From Quillaja saponaria (lineage: Eukaryota > Streptophyta > Magnoliopsida > Fabales > Quillajaceae), in assembly GCA_029379385.1 (NCBI GenBank), contig CM055608.1:20148350-20212349 (forward strand): a stretch of DNA of 64,000 nucleotides, in the 5' to 3' direction. Shown one piece after another: positions 1 to 11,022 of this stretch. The translations under genes and the position numbers were made by a program. Under the pieces are notes generated by a model that did not search any database, had not been told where the DNA came from, and saw only the letters and a program-made list of their open reading frames with translations. The number at the start of each line of letters is the position of its first letter. Positions within the stretch are counted from its first letter, which is position 1.

Positions 1-574
1 ATCAGTCACCACAAAGTTATTGCGAGAGAAGAACGATAAAATCTCCCCTGCAATCTGATTTGGTACCTTCTTCCCTTCACCTTCACCTATAAACGTCTTC
101 TTCACAATCTGAAATTCGGCACCACTCAGTATCAAATCATAGAACTCTTCTTAGTAAAAATAAAAAAAATAAAAAAAATCAGAGAACTAAAAAAAAGAAC
201 AAGCAGATAATAGTAACTGGAATTGCCTTGGATTTGACAGAGCGTTTGATAAGGGACCAAAGGCCAGGCACAGAGATTACAAAGAGACCCAGAGAAGTAT
301 AGTAACTGGCCAAAGAGTAACCCACGGTGTCTGCAAGTAATACTAGAGAAGATGGGTTTTGTGGGTGTTGCTGGCCAACGTAATCCACGAGAGCTGAAGC
401 TGCTGATGACATGGGGTCGTGGAGGGACACACGAAGAAGCAGCTTCTTGGGCCTGGTGTTGGCAAACCATGGTTGGACTTGAGGGTGTATGAAACCTCTG
501 TTTTCGAATTTGATTCCTGAAAGTGAGAGAGAACAGAGAGGTTTTGGATGTGGAGATAATAGCTTGGCTGCCAT
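1..574 (-). CDS. CCB1: CCB1-like plastid protein, cytochrome b6 heme attachment (partial, 5' end)
   Basis: The gene runs off the left edge. Exon 1 is 574 to 227 (116 codons from ATG at 574) and exon 2 starts at 108 and continues past position 1. The first 50-60 residues are rich in Ser, Leu and basic residues, as in a chloroplast transit peptide. A membrane segment follows around YYTSLGLFVISVPGLW, then SLIKRSVKSK at the exon end; exon 2 continues IVKKTF and GEILSFFSRNNF. This order matches my memory of Arabidopsis CCB1 (COFACTOR ASSEMBLY OF COMPLEX C SUBUNIT B), a thylakoid protein of about 267 residues. CCB1 acts with CCB2-4 in covalent attachment of heme ci to cytochrome b6. The intron 226-109 appears to start with GC, not GT; reading through instead gives a frame that ends at 179. 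The rest of the gene lies outside the window. Confidence 0.85.
109..226 (-). other. Probable GC-AG intron of the CCB1-like gene
   Basis: The junction AAG|GCAATT at 227/226 and the acceptor GAATTTCAG ending at 109 give a 118-bp phase-0 intron that joins SVKSK directly to IVKKTF, as expected for this protein. No GT donor nearby keeps that join. GC donors occur in about 1% of plant introns. A single-base change or sequence error from GT is the alternative. Confidence 0.65.
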
Positions 575-1520
575 TGGTCTTCCAGATATCAGAGAAAGGG
601 AATTATAGTGGTTCTAGCCTTCTAGGTGCTGAATATAGGACTTATGGTTCTTTTTTTTTTGGGTGCAAAATATAGGACTTATGGTTCACTATAACGAGTA
701 ATTATATTCGACGGTCCACATTTTGAGAACTGAGAACTGGTCTACATAAATCTATACTCATCTAAATAACATTTTTTTTAGAGGAAAATTAAAAAGATAG
801 AATGAGAAAATCTTATTAATTTTAAAATGTTTAATTCTTTCATTAATAATTATTTCATAAATTTATGTTTTTTTATTTTTAAATCTACTTAATTAATATT
901 TGACACCTAATAAAAATTTAAATATAAGGATGACAGTGGTAAAAACAATTTCAATGGAAAGTTTATGATCTATAAGCATTATTAAAAAAATCAAATTTAG
1001 CATAATGTATTGCTCTTATGAAGAAGAAAAAAGAGCTAAACATAAAGAGTAAAAAATTAAAAATATGACTTTTTAGTTTAAAAAAAGAAAGATTTTTAAA
1101 TATATTTTTTAAAATTATTTTTAATACCATTAATTTGTCATCCAACCAATTGAGGTGAGTATAGAATTATCTAAAATTTGAATCCTAGTGTTGTTTTAAT
1201 AAGTTTCAAGGAATGTGAATGTAGTTTATTCTTTATAGTTGATTAAACTAGTTTTTGTGCCACTAAGGTCTTATCTGAACATAATATATCTGAACATAAT
1301 ATATGAGTGTGTACATTTTTCTTGGTTTATGAGTTTTTTTTTTTTTTTTTTTTTAAATAAGTAAGAGAAAATAAAGGGAGATGACAAAGAGATATGAGTA
1401 TACCTTTTTATTGGTGCATATACCCTTTTAAATTCCTCTCAATTACAATTTTTTTTTTTTTTGTAATTCCTTCAAATTGGGAGGATTTGGAGAGAAATGA
1501 TAAGATACATTATAATTTTT
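575..1520. other. Intergenic AT-rich stretch, upstream side of CCB1-like gene
   Basis: This holds the presumed 5' UTR and promoter of the minus-strand CCB1-like gene near 575-720, then very AT-rich DNA with long T runs (about 1329-1355 and 1449-1461). A short phrase (TATAGGACTTATGGTTC) occurs twice at about 635-692. I see no convincing ORF, RNA gene or TATA box. Confidence 0.4.
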
Positions 1521-1525
1521 GTTTG
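1521..1525. repeat. Target-site duplication of copy A, left
   Basis: GTTTG directly before the element start; repeated at 6037-6041 directly after its end. Confidence 0.7.
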
Positions 1526-2023
1526 TGTCACTCCCTAAACGAAGGCATGGCTGGCCAGAGGAATGGATAATCAAATCTCCGTAACCCTGACTTTACCACA
1601 ATTAAACACATATGACTCTTGAGCACTTATACTTAAAACAAAGAAAGTTTTATTAAATTAAATTAAAAACATAGATTTGTTATTGAACACATAACATTTA
1701 ACTAAAAATTTCGGACGAAGGTTTCTAGTAAAGTGGAACATGGTTGATAATACATACATGTATAAGCTAGTTACAAACAACTAGTAACCAACAATACTAA
1801 CATACACAAAGGAGCTCAGCTCCAAACATCATATTAGCATTCCCAGCTAAACCACTATACACAACAAAATACAACAAACTTAAATCTTAATGTGACTGCA
1901 ACTTCATCCCTTGGCTTTGAGTGTATGATTTAGGAGTATACCTTGTGGCAATATTGGCAGGCAAGTCATGAATCCCTACGCAATGAGCACTGATCTCCTG
2001 ATTCTAAAAAAAAACAACAACAA

Positions 2024-2136
2024 AGGAGAGTGTGAGTCACAATGACTCAATGAGCTGAAACACGTACCCTAAGGGATTATTCACTTATTCACTTCAATTT
2101 GTTCGGTATCAACACAGAGATACAATTTATTGTCAC

Positions 2137-2167
<31 letters not shown>

Positions 2168-3629
2168 TACACACACACACATTTTCATCAATATGGATTG
2201 AAGAATTTCTCATAATTTGGGACTTGCTTCACATAGATTTTAAACTCTATTTGCTAGTGTTTCTTTATTCTTTATCACTATTTTAATGGTATAGAAGAAA
2301 ATTTTAGTGGTGTGTCTGTGGTTATCAAATAGAAATTACCATATACAACATGCACATTTAGATGAAATTTATAATTTAACTCTCAAACTTAGGACTGAAA
2401 TTCATTTTGTAGAAAAATAATAATTAAGGTCAACTGCGGAATTTTCGTTTACAACTGTGAGTTTTTAATTAATTTTCTAGACAAAAAAAACCATCTAAGA
2501 TAGAGATGTATCATATTGAACTTACATGGAGAATGAGGCGGTGACAAAAAAATATAAAAATGGATTGGGAGCTGAAGTTAGAGTCCATTACAGCGTAATA
2601 GGGATCGACTGGTAATGGGAATCAATTAAAATAACAGAAAGTAGATGAATCTATAACCAAAAAAAAAAACTAAAACTCTAGAAATGGTTTTGATGGATTT
2701 AAGAATTAAAAATGTTCACCAAATAAAAAAATAAGAAGATAGCATACGAAGAAGAAGATAGAACGATGAGGATAGTGTAGGTTGATTTTTTAAAATGTTT
2801 TTTCTAAAGAAAACTTGATGGTTAATGAGAAAATTATTGATATGCCATGTGTTGATTTCTAATTGGATGGATAGGTAGTGAGGCATGAGATTTGAGTCCA
2901 TGTTTATATGAATAACTCATATTATTACCATTATAAATGAGTTACATGAAATCTCCAAACCCTTCGATGAGCAGAAATAGACTTCAAATTAACATTTTGT
3001 ATCTTTTTTTTTTTTTTTTCCCTATGTATAGGTCCATTCTTCCAGGACCTCTTTAATTTGTATTATTAATTATAGGTGGCAACTTTAATTATATTTTGCC
3101 TCTCAAAAATAGATATTTTCTCGAAGAAAAACGAGAGACATGAGTTCGGTGATTTCATACCTTGATGAGATGTATACGCCTTTAAATCACAAGGCATTCT
3201 CTGAGTTTTATAGGCTCCAACATTGTTATAAAAGCACAATTTTTTAGTTAGCGTTTCTATCATTTATATTTTATAGAACCATGATACAATGGAAAAACTT
3301 AATAAGCTAATTTGGAAGATACATAATGATTGAAGAAAAATGCTTTATTTATAAATACTATGTTTTGCTAAGATTTTGGTGGGAAATGAACTATATGTCT
3401 TATGAGCTTTATTTAGAAAAAGTGTAATTGAATTTCTTTTCATTTGTAAATTACTATTCAAATTTCAAAGAATATATATTCTCATCAAGATTTGGAAAAC
3501 AAACAACACTTATTAGCTTTATTGATTTTTAACAATAATTAAAATAAAAAGCTTAAAAATCTTTCTTTTTTAAACAGAGGAGAGTGTGAGTCACAATGAC
3601 TCAATAAGCAAAACACTGTACGCTAAGGG
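2024..3629. repeat. 52-bp direct repeat flanking a 1.5-kb block inside copy A
   Basis: The segments 2024-2075 and 3578-3629 both contain GAGAGTGTGAGTCACAATGA and the CTAAGGG that follows it in the family consensus; they are about 90% alike. The block between them (2076-3577) has no counterpart in the shorter copies. This is either an insertion with an unusually long duplication or an unequal exchange between two copies. It contains an A17 run followed by a CA microsatellite at about 2137-2181. Confidence 0.6.
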
Positions 3630-4610
3630 TACTAGTATTAATCAAAGCATAATCAAAATACATAGATCAATTAATTATAGCATAACTTGAATGCAAAGAT
3701 AATTACATTTCACAAGTACGCGATTTTAAGAACATAGCATTAATCAAATACTTCCATGTAATATAATAAAGAAATCAAATATGTAAATCACTCAAAGCAT
3801 ACAAATGGCCAATTAGAGTAACTCAACACCTACACACCAAATACCCTCATACCAGGCAATTTTTGCTCCCACACACCAAATATATTCTCCATCCATATCC
3901 ATCCCGCTGGGGCTGAGTACTCGATCATTTCATAACATTTATCATATCAGAATATCTTAGATGCACCCAAATTTTATTTCGGAAGTAAAAAACATTTGGT
4001 AGAAAAATTCATTTTGGAAACAAAATCAGGCCCTTATCAACCACAAGCAATTTCACATATCAAATATAACTTAAGTAACTCAAATTAAGCACCACTTATT
4101 CCAATATATATTGCTAAATAAAAAACATTACTCGATTATACATAAAGAATTTTACATATTAATCTAGAAACCAAAGAACACATAATCCACTCACAACGTT
4201 TAAGGATTTCGTTCGTCTTCCCATCTGGACTGTGAAGGTGTCAGAATATCCTCGACCTGATTCAGAATTGAAATCATAATTTCAAATATTGCTCAATTTA
4301 TTTATTCTATACAATTTCTAGCTTAACGATTTAATTAATGAATTCTACTTAATTCAACTTCTATGCATGTATTAATATTTAATTTCTCTTAAACATGTTG
4401 TCAACTACTTTGAAGACATATTTAGTTTTCATTTGCGTATATGTATTAATGTATATACATTCACTAAAACTCAACATAATCCTTCAATTTCATATTACAC
4501 ATATTTTGAATATCGAATTTCAATGAAACTAATTATTTAGATACCTTAAATTTAAGGCATACAAATTCTAATTTAACATATTTAAATTTTTTAAAACTCC
4601 AATTCCAATA

Positions 4611-4612
<2 letters not shown>

Positions 4613-4650
<38 letters not shown>
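4613..4650. repeat. (TA)n microsatellite
   Basis: Uninterrupted TA dinucleotides, about 19 units, inside copy A. Confidence 0.95.
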
Positions 4651-4652
<2 letters not shown>

Positions 4653-5323
4653 CTATCTTATATATTTATTTTTAATAGCATTTAATTCACAAGTATCAAT
4701 TCTCCTAACTTCCCTATATTCAAGTTTTTAACCTTTCATTTACAATTTACAACTTTCTTAATTAGGCATCTTATATTCTAATATTTTTAATTTTAATTAT
4801 CCAAATTGTACCACAAATTAATATCTATGATTCCGTGGAAAACAAAAACTATACAAGTTTAATATATATACTAAGAAATAAATTGAACAAAATAGCACTT
4901 GGTTGCTATCCACACTTAACCATGGCTAAGCCCAAAAACAAGAAAATATATCACCATTTTAAAGTGTTGACAAGGCTGAACTTAAAAGCACACCAAGGAG
5001 TTATACCATACATATTATATGGCCAAAAAGAATGAGGTTAATTCCTCAATTACAAGGACAAAACCATGGCTGAATTTGAAATATATAACAAAGATAGGAA
5101 ATAGGTTGGTTGCTAAGGTGAAGCTCACGGCAGCACCAAAAGAAAATCAAAACAAAGCATTTGGCAAACATTTACCATAAGCTACTAACACCCTCTCACC
5201 TCAAACTAACCAACCACAAGAGGCAACAACTATACGATCAAGTAAGAGAACTAAAACCTAAAAGAAAAACTCTGCTAAGTAAAGCAGAGCATGGTTGGAA
5301 ATCCAACAATTAACCAAGAATTT

Positions 5324-5445
5324 GTTGCTCGCAAAGTTGCTCTTGAATTCTCACATCCAACTCCTACAGTAGCTCACACAAAGTGTTGCTCGCAAAGTTG
5401 CTCTTGAATTCTCACACCCAACTCCTACAGTAGCTCACACAAAGG
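5324..5445. repeat. Two-copy 61-bp tandem repeat
   Basis: The unit beginning GTTGCTCGCAAAGTTGCTC at 5324 recurs at 5385 with a single obvious change (CATCC/CACCC), inside copy A. Confidence 0.9.
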
Positions 5446-6036
5446 ATGGAATTTTTTTTATATAGATAGCCCCTATACACGATTGGACTAGAAAGTAAAT
5501 TACAGTCCCTCTCCTAGTTGCCATAGCCAACCAAAAAAACTGAGACCATTCACTACCACAACATGAAACAAGGAGGAAAGGAAGAGACCTACTGCCAAGA
5601 AGTGGAAGTTTGCAGCCAAGATGAAGGATATTCACGGACAGCCGAGAAAGAAAACAAAGGGAAGGCAAGAACAGGGCACGAGTTCATAAGATGGAAGAAG
5701 AAAATGAACAAGTCTGTTTAAGGTAATGGGAAAAACAAAAGCAAAATAAAATATTATAATATAAGTTTATGGTCAACATTTAAATTTAGAATTTGTGGTT
5801 ATAAATTAATTCTAAAGTTATATGCGTATACATATATACATTTATTATATTTACTTTTTTTTTTTTTTAAAATCAATCCAATGACACGGTGAAATTTAAT
5901 TTTCTAATTACTTGAATAAATATATAAATATTTGTTTATTTTAATTTTATTTCGTGTAAACTTTTATACACATAATTACAGTAAGTTACGTACAAAAAAT
6001 TTTAAAATGTACATAAAAGAATATCATGTTATGATA

Positions 6037-6041
6037 GTTTG
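6037..6041. repeat. Target-site duplication of copy A, right
   Basis: GTTTG, pairing with 1521-1525. Confidence 0.7.
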
Positions 6042-6976
6042 TGATGACAAATCTACCACTATCATTTTTACTAATACTTAAATAATATATTTTAAGAGAA
6101 AAATTATAAAAGTATGTTTTAACATAATCCTCTTATCTCCCAAACAAAAATGTATTTTATCCTTTTCAAGTTTTATGGATTTCGCCATACCCTTGGCCCC
6201 CACTCTTTACATGCATCTTCTTTCTCCAGTCAAGGTTGAAATTTGAATAAAATATTTTTGAATAGCATTCTATTCGAATTATAATATATATCCAAATATA
6301 AATAGAAATTCGAATTTGATTCAAAACTCTAATATTCATATTAGTATTAAAAAAATGGGAATTCGTTAACCCTTATTTTTACTAAGTTGAAAAACTTTTC
6401 AGATCTACTAATATATTACAAAATATAGAAAAGAAATCCACTAGAAGTTATAAGAGGTTTCCACATTTTATTCTACATTCTAAAGGCAGAAGAAAAATGA
6501 GCTTGGGAAGAAAGAATTCACCCAAAATCAAGTTTAGAACATTAAGCCTACAATATGATATAATTAAGTTTTACATTACCAAACCAAACATATAATTAAC
6601 AATAATTAAGTGCATTTCAAAATTAGTAGCATGATACAATACACGATAAAGCAACAACGACTAAACAAGTGCAATGAAAATCCAAATCTTCACTCTTCAA
6701 TCTTCATTGTTCAAGGAAAATTATGCATACACACAAAATAATAATAATAATAATCATGTCAAAATAAGAAATGAGCTAGTGCAATTAATATGTTTTAACA
6801 AAATTAACATACACTTAAACTTTTATGAATTCCATAATTTGTGTGTAGCCAATCTCCCCACCACAAATCATAGCTTCCATATTTTTCTTAGCTAAAGAAG
6901 ATATGTACAAATCAATGATCCTACCACTAGCACTAAACGTGGACTTCGAGGCAACTATGAAAATGAGAATTATAAG
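6042..6976. other. Intergenic stretch between copies A and E
   Basis: AT-rich, no recognisable gene. A short AAT microsatellite lies at about 6738-6753. The small frames here are AT-rich chance ORFs. Confidence 0.4.
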
Positions 6977-6981
6977 AATGT
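6977..6981. repeat. Target-site duplication of copy E, left
   Basis: AATGT, repeated at 14102-14106 on the other side of the element. Confidence 0.75.
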
Positions 6982-7861
6982 TGTCAAACCCTCATACGAA
7001 TGCATGACTGGCTGGAGGAATGGCTCATAACCTTGACTTTAACTCAAAGAAACAACAATGACATTTGACCAATTATGATTCAAAAGAAAGCTTTGTCAAA
7101 CTAAATTCATGACAAAGACTTTTTTATCAAAACACATAATACTTTAACTAAAAATTGTGGCAGTGGTTTCTCATAAAGTGGAACATATTCGAGACAATAA
7201 ATATATATAATCTGGTTACACGCAATCAGTCAACAACAACAATAGTATACATAGAAGAGCTCCACTCCAGTTATATCATAAATAATAATAATTAGAATAT
7301 CATACAAAACAAAACATGATAACCCAAAGCCTAATGTGACTGCAAACTTCGTCCATTGGCTTCAAGTGTGCCATCTCGAATGTATACCTTGTCGTAATAT
7401 AGTCGGCAAGTCACATATCTTTAGGCGACTAATGTGGTCTCTTAGTACTTAAAAAAATAAAAAATGAGGTGAGTCATTAAGACTCAATGAGCAAAAAATG
7501 TACCCTAAAAATACTAGCATCAACCAACATATAAAGAGCACATATAAATAAAATAATTTCATGTAGCCATGTTTCATATCACAATTCAATGTTACAAGTA
7601 CATACGTATAAATAATGTAAAATTAAATAAATACAATTTATGTAATATACGAGATTAATAAATCAATCAGGGTATTCTGAGCACACAAATCAAACAAAAC
7701 AATCAAACGGGCCAATTGGAGTAAGCACACACACTAATCATATATCCTCCCCGGGCAATTTTGTGCCCATACACCTAATATATGCTCCTCATATATCCGT
7801 CCTCGGATCTCAGTTATTATAACCCGGTAATTTGGTGTATGCGTTAGAATTTTCATATGTA

Positions 7862-7864
<3 letters not shown>

Positions 7865-7896
<32 letters not shown>
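7865..7896. repeat. (AT)n microsatellite
   Basis: About 16 AT dinucleotides near the 5' end of copy B. Copies F and E have TA runs at similar places. Confidence 0.95.
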
Positions 7897-7899
<3 letters not shown>

Positions 7900-9066
7900 C
7901 AAGTGGTTGATTTATTTGCACAAAATAGAAAAGTCAAGTATATGAATTTGACTTAGGTACAACTTTATTAATGTATACTATATATTTATAAATATATATA
8001 TATATATTATGTAAAGGAGAATGTAGAATACATATATTATATATAAATATCTTACTAGACTTAGTATAAGCCATTCAAAATTTCTTATTTTATTTTACTT
8101 AATTTGACTTTTTGTCTTGATGAGTACACGTTTTTTTTTCTTTCTTTAATCTTCTTTGTTGGTTTTCCTTCTTGGTGACGACTCAAGTGTTACTCCAATT
8201 TTTTTTGCCGTGCTTTCTTTTCATTCTGTTAGTGAGTGAATAGGTGTGGCTAGTTGAGAAGGTTCTTGTTGGCACCATGTTCCTTTTTTGGTGAATTTCA
8301 TTGCTCTTTTCTCTTGATAGTCTGTGGAACTTGAAGTAGGAGGAAGTTTGAAAGCTGAAATTCATCTCAGCCAAGGCAAAACCAGCTAGAAGGGGGAAGG
8401 GTTTTTGGCTCTCTTATTGGGTATGTGGTACACTTATTTTTCCTTCTCTTGTTGCTGCGGGTGTGTGTGGTTTGAGGGAGATGATTGTTGTTGGAAATTT
8501 CAGCAACGAGCTGCGAAAAAAAAAACCCAGATTTAGTTGGTTGGAAATTCGCCTTGATCTGCCGTGAGTTATCATCTTCGTGGCTTAGTTGATCTTCTTA
8601 GTTCTAGCAGCTTGTTCATGTTTTCTTTTTTTGTATGTGATTGCCGTGAGAAAGGAAGCAGGGAGGAGGATTAAATTGGAGCAAGAATTACACTCTAAGT
8701 AGTGCCCTGTTTCATTCATTTGTGGATGAAATATTGAAGAGGACAGCAAATCTATTTCAGGTTGCTTCTGTTGTTGGTACCTTTGAGTGGCTACGAGATG
8801 TAATTGGTTGGCTTGATTAGTGATGGAATTTTGTTAGAAAAAGGTCACGGCAGTAAAGGGAGAGGCTAAGCCGTGAGCTTGGTTTAGAAGAAAAATAAAA
8901 TTTCTAGGTGCATTAAGAAATTCAATTAGACTAAGATTATGGGTGTTAGACTAGTTAAAGTGAATTGTGCAAGGAATTGAAATTAGGAATCAAGAAATTT
9001 TGATAATTAGCCTAAATATATATGTGTACTACTAACATGTAAGTAGTAAAATAGAAATTAATGTTG

Positions 9067-9080
9067 AACAAGTAATATAT
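9067..9080. repeat. LINE target-site duplication, left
   Basis: AACAAGTAATATAT, identical to 11009-11022. Confidence 0.85.
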
Positions 9081-11008
9081 CTCAACTCAACTAAGTCTTA
9101 AAATTCTAAACTAGTTGGGTCGGCTATATGAATCATTTTCCTCCATCCACATCGATCTAGGATAACATTTTTATTAATTTCTAATACATTCATATCTTTC
9201 TCGATGACTGCCCACATGTAAGTTTCGGTTTCCCCTTTCCCCCTCTAACAACTAGCACCTGAACCAAGTCACTTTGCTTAACTACCGCGTCTATTGGTCG
9301 ATGTTGGATGTGTCCAAACCAACATAGACAATTCTCTCTCATTTTCTCCTCAATAGGTGCTACTTTCACTTTCTTACGAATCTCCTCATTCCTTATTCTA
9401 TCCTTTCTTGTATGTCCTGTCATCCATCTCAACATTCTCATTTCGGCTACTCCCATCTTATGGGAATGTTGCTTTTTAACTGCCCAACATTAGGTACCAT
9501 ACAACATAACTAGTCTCACTGCCGACTTATAAAATTTTCTTTTCAATCTATTCAGGATTTTAAGATCACATAAAACTTCCGAAGCACTCCACCACTTTAC
9601 CCATCCTGCCTTGATCTTATGGTTTATATCATGCTCAATTGCACCATCTTTTTGTATAATGATCCTAAATACTTAAACACATCATTTGTAAGGATTGTCT
9701 GATCGTCTAAAATTATATCATTCGGGCCTCCTCTAGTTTCACTAAATTGCACTCTATATATTTAGTTTTTGTCCGACTTAATCTAAGGCCTTTAGATTCT
9801 AACACATTCCTCCATATTTTTAGTTTAAAATTTAAACCTTCCCTAGTTTTGTCTACTAACACGATATCATCGGCAAACAACATGCACCATGGAGCCCTAT
9901 CTTGAATATCATAGGTAAGTTCATCCATGACTAAAGCAAATAGGTAAGGACTTAAGGATGAACCTTGGTAAACACCTATCGTGATCGGGAACTCTCCAGT
10001 CATACCATCTACGGTCCGCATCCTAGTCATTACTCCCTCAAACATATCTTTAATAACTTCTACATATTCAGTTAGGACCTTCTTCTTCTCGAGTACCCAC
10101 CACAAGACTTGTTTTGACACTTTATCATACGTTTTTTTAAATCAATAAAGACCATGTCAAGATCCTTTTTCTTTTCTCTATTTTTCTCTATTAATCTCTT
10201 AAGTAAAAAAATAGCCTCCATTGTAGATTTTCTTGGCATAAAGCCAAATTGATTCTCAGAAACTAAAGTCTCATTCATAAGCCTACGCTCAATCACTCTC
10301 TCCCACAGTTTTATTGTATGGCTAATAAGTTTTATTCCTCGATAATTCGAACAATTTTGAATATCTCCTTTATTCTTATAAATAGGGATCAACGTACTCT
10401 TCCTCCACTCATCTGACATTTTCTTGGTTACTAAAATCTTGTTAAACAGATTTATAAGCCAAGTTACTCCAATATCTCCTAGGCATCTCCAAACTTCTTT
10501 TGGAATATCATATGGGCTCAATGCCTTACCATTCTTCATCTTATGCATAGTTTCTTTAACCTCATGTGCTCTAATCCGACTAACAAATTGGCAGTTCGTA
10601 TCATCAAAGGTGTCATCAAGGTCTCCAAAATCACCCCTTGACTCTCCATTAAATAAAGTATGGAAATAAGTTCGCCATCTGTCATTAATTTTGTCTTCCT
10701 TAACTAAAACCCTATCAGCCTCATCCTTAATGCACTTAATACGAATTAAGTCTTTAGTTCATCTTTCCCTTTGCTTGGCAATCCTTTAAATATCCTTTTC
10801 TCCATCCTTTGTCTCTAACTTTTGGTAAAGTCCTTTGCAAGCCTTGCCTCTGGCTTCCCTAACCACTTTTTTAGCATCTTTTCTAGCTTGTCTAAAATAT
10901 TTATAATTATCTTCATTTCTATACTTGCGTAATCTTTTATAACACTATTTTTTAAGTTTAATAGTTTGTTGAACTTCTTCATTCCACCACTATGTCCCTA
11001 TGACAATT
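9081..11008 (-). mobile_element. 5'-truncated RTE-type LINE
   Basis: A non-LTR retrotransposon on the minus strand, about 1.93 kb, inserted into copy B. The perfect 14-bp duplication AACAAGTAATATAT lies at 9067-9080 and 11009-11022. The 3' end (plus 9081-9150) carries the TAGTTGGGTCGGCTATATGAAT phrase, split here by its reverse orientation, that is typical of plant RTE 3' ends. The 5' end is cut within the region before the reverse transcriptase domain, as expected from incomplete target-primed reverse transcription. No endonuclease domain remains. Confidence 0.88.
9190..10980 (-). pseudogene. RTE LINE reverse transcriptase, frameshifted
   Basis: Read on the minus strand, the order is a lysine-rich linker (about 10980-10600), an RT start with KNGKALSPYDIPKEVW and WRKSTLIPIYKNKGD (10548-10072), then after a frame change the RT core with the catalytic FADD box (about 9858-9882) in 10120-9713, and a C-terminal part with GHTRKDRIRNEEI (9456-9190). 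At least two frame changes and a missing N-terminal endonuclease make it inactive. The motifs follow the plant RTE clade. Frameshift breaks are described only; no restored sequence is given. Confidence 0.85.
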
Positions 11009-11022
11009 AACAAGTAATATAT
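11009..11022. repeat. LINE target-site duplication, right
   Basis: AACAAGTAATATAT, identical to 9067-9080; it runs on into a TA repeat. Confidence 0.85.

Larger units (their letters stand above)
1526..6036 (-). mobile_element. TGTCA-family element copy A (solo-LTR-like, 4.5 kb)
   Basis: This is a non-coding unit on the minus strand. On the plus strand it begins TGTCACTCC at 1526 and ends GTTATGATA at 6036 (canonical TGACA with one change). It is flanked by the 5-bp duplication GTTTG at 1521-1525 and 6037-6041. TG..CA ends with a 5-bp duplication are what LTR retrotransposons leave. No gag or pol frame and no second LTR is visible, so a solo LTR or a large non-autonomous derivative is the best reading. 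Shared landmarks with the other copies include GCATGGCTGGCCAGAGGAATGG-like sequence near the 3' end, a reverse-strand AATAAA at 1649-1654, and the segment TCGAGGATATTCTGACAC (reverse of about 4238-4255). It carries extra DNA at 2076-3577. Confidence 0.75.

Noticed and set aside
5435..5668. 77-codon minus-strand ORF in copy A
   Set aside because: T-rich non-coding part of a TGTCA-family copy; the frame is not kept in other copies.
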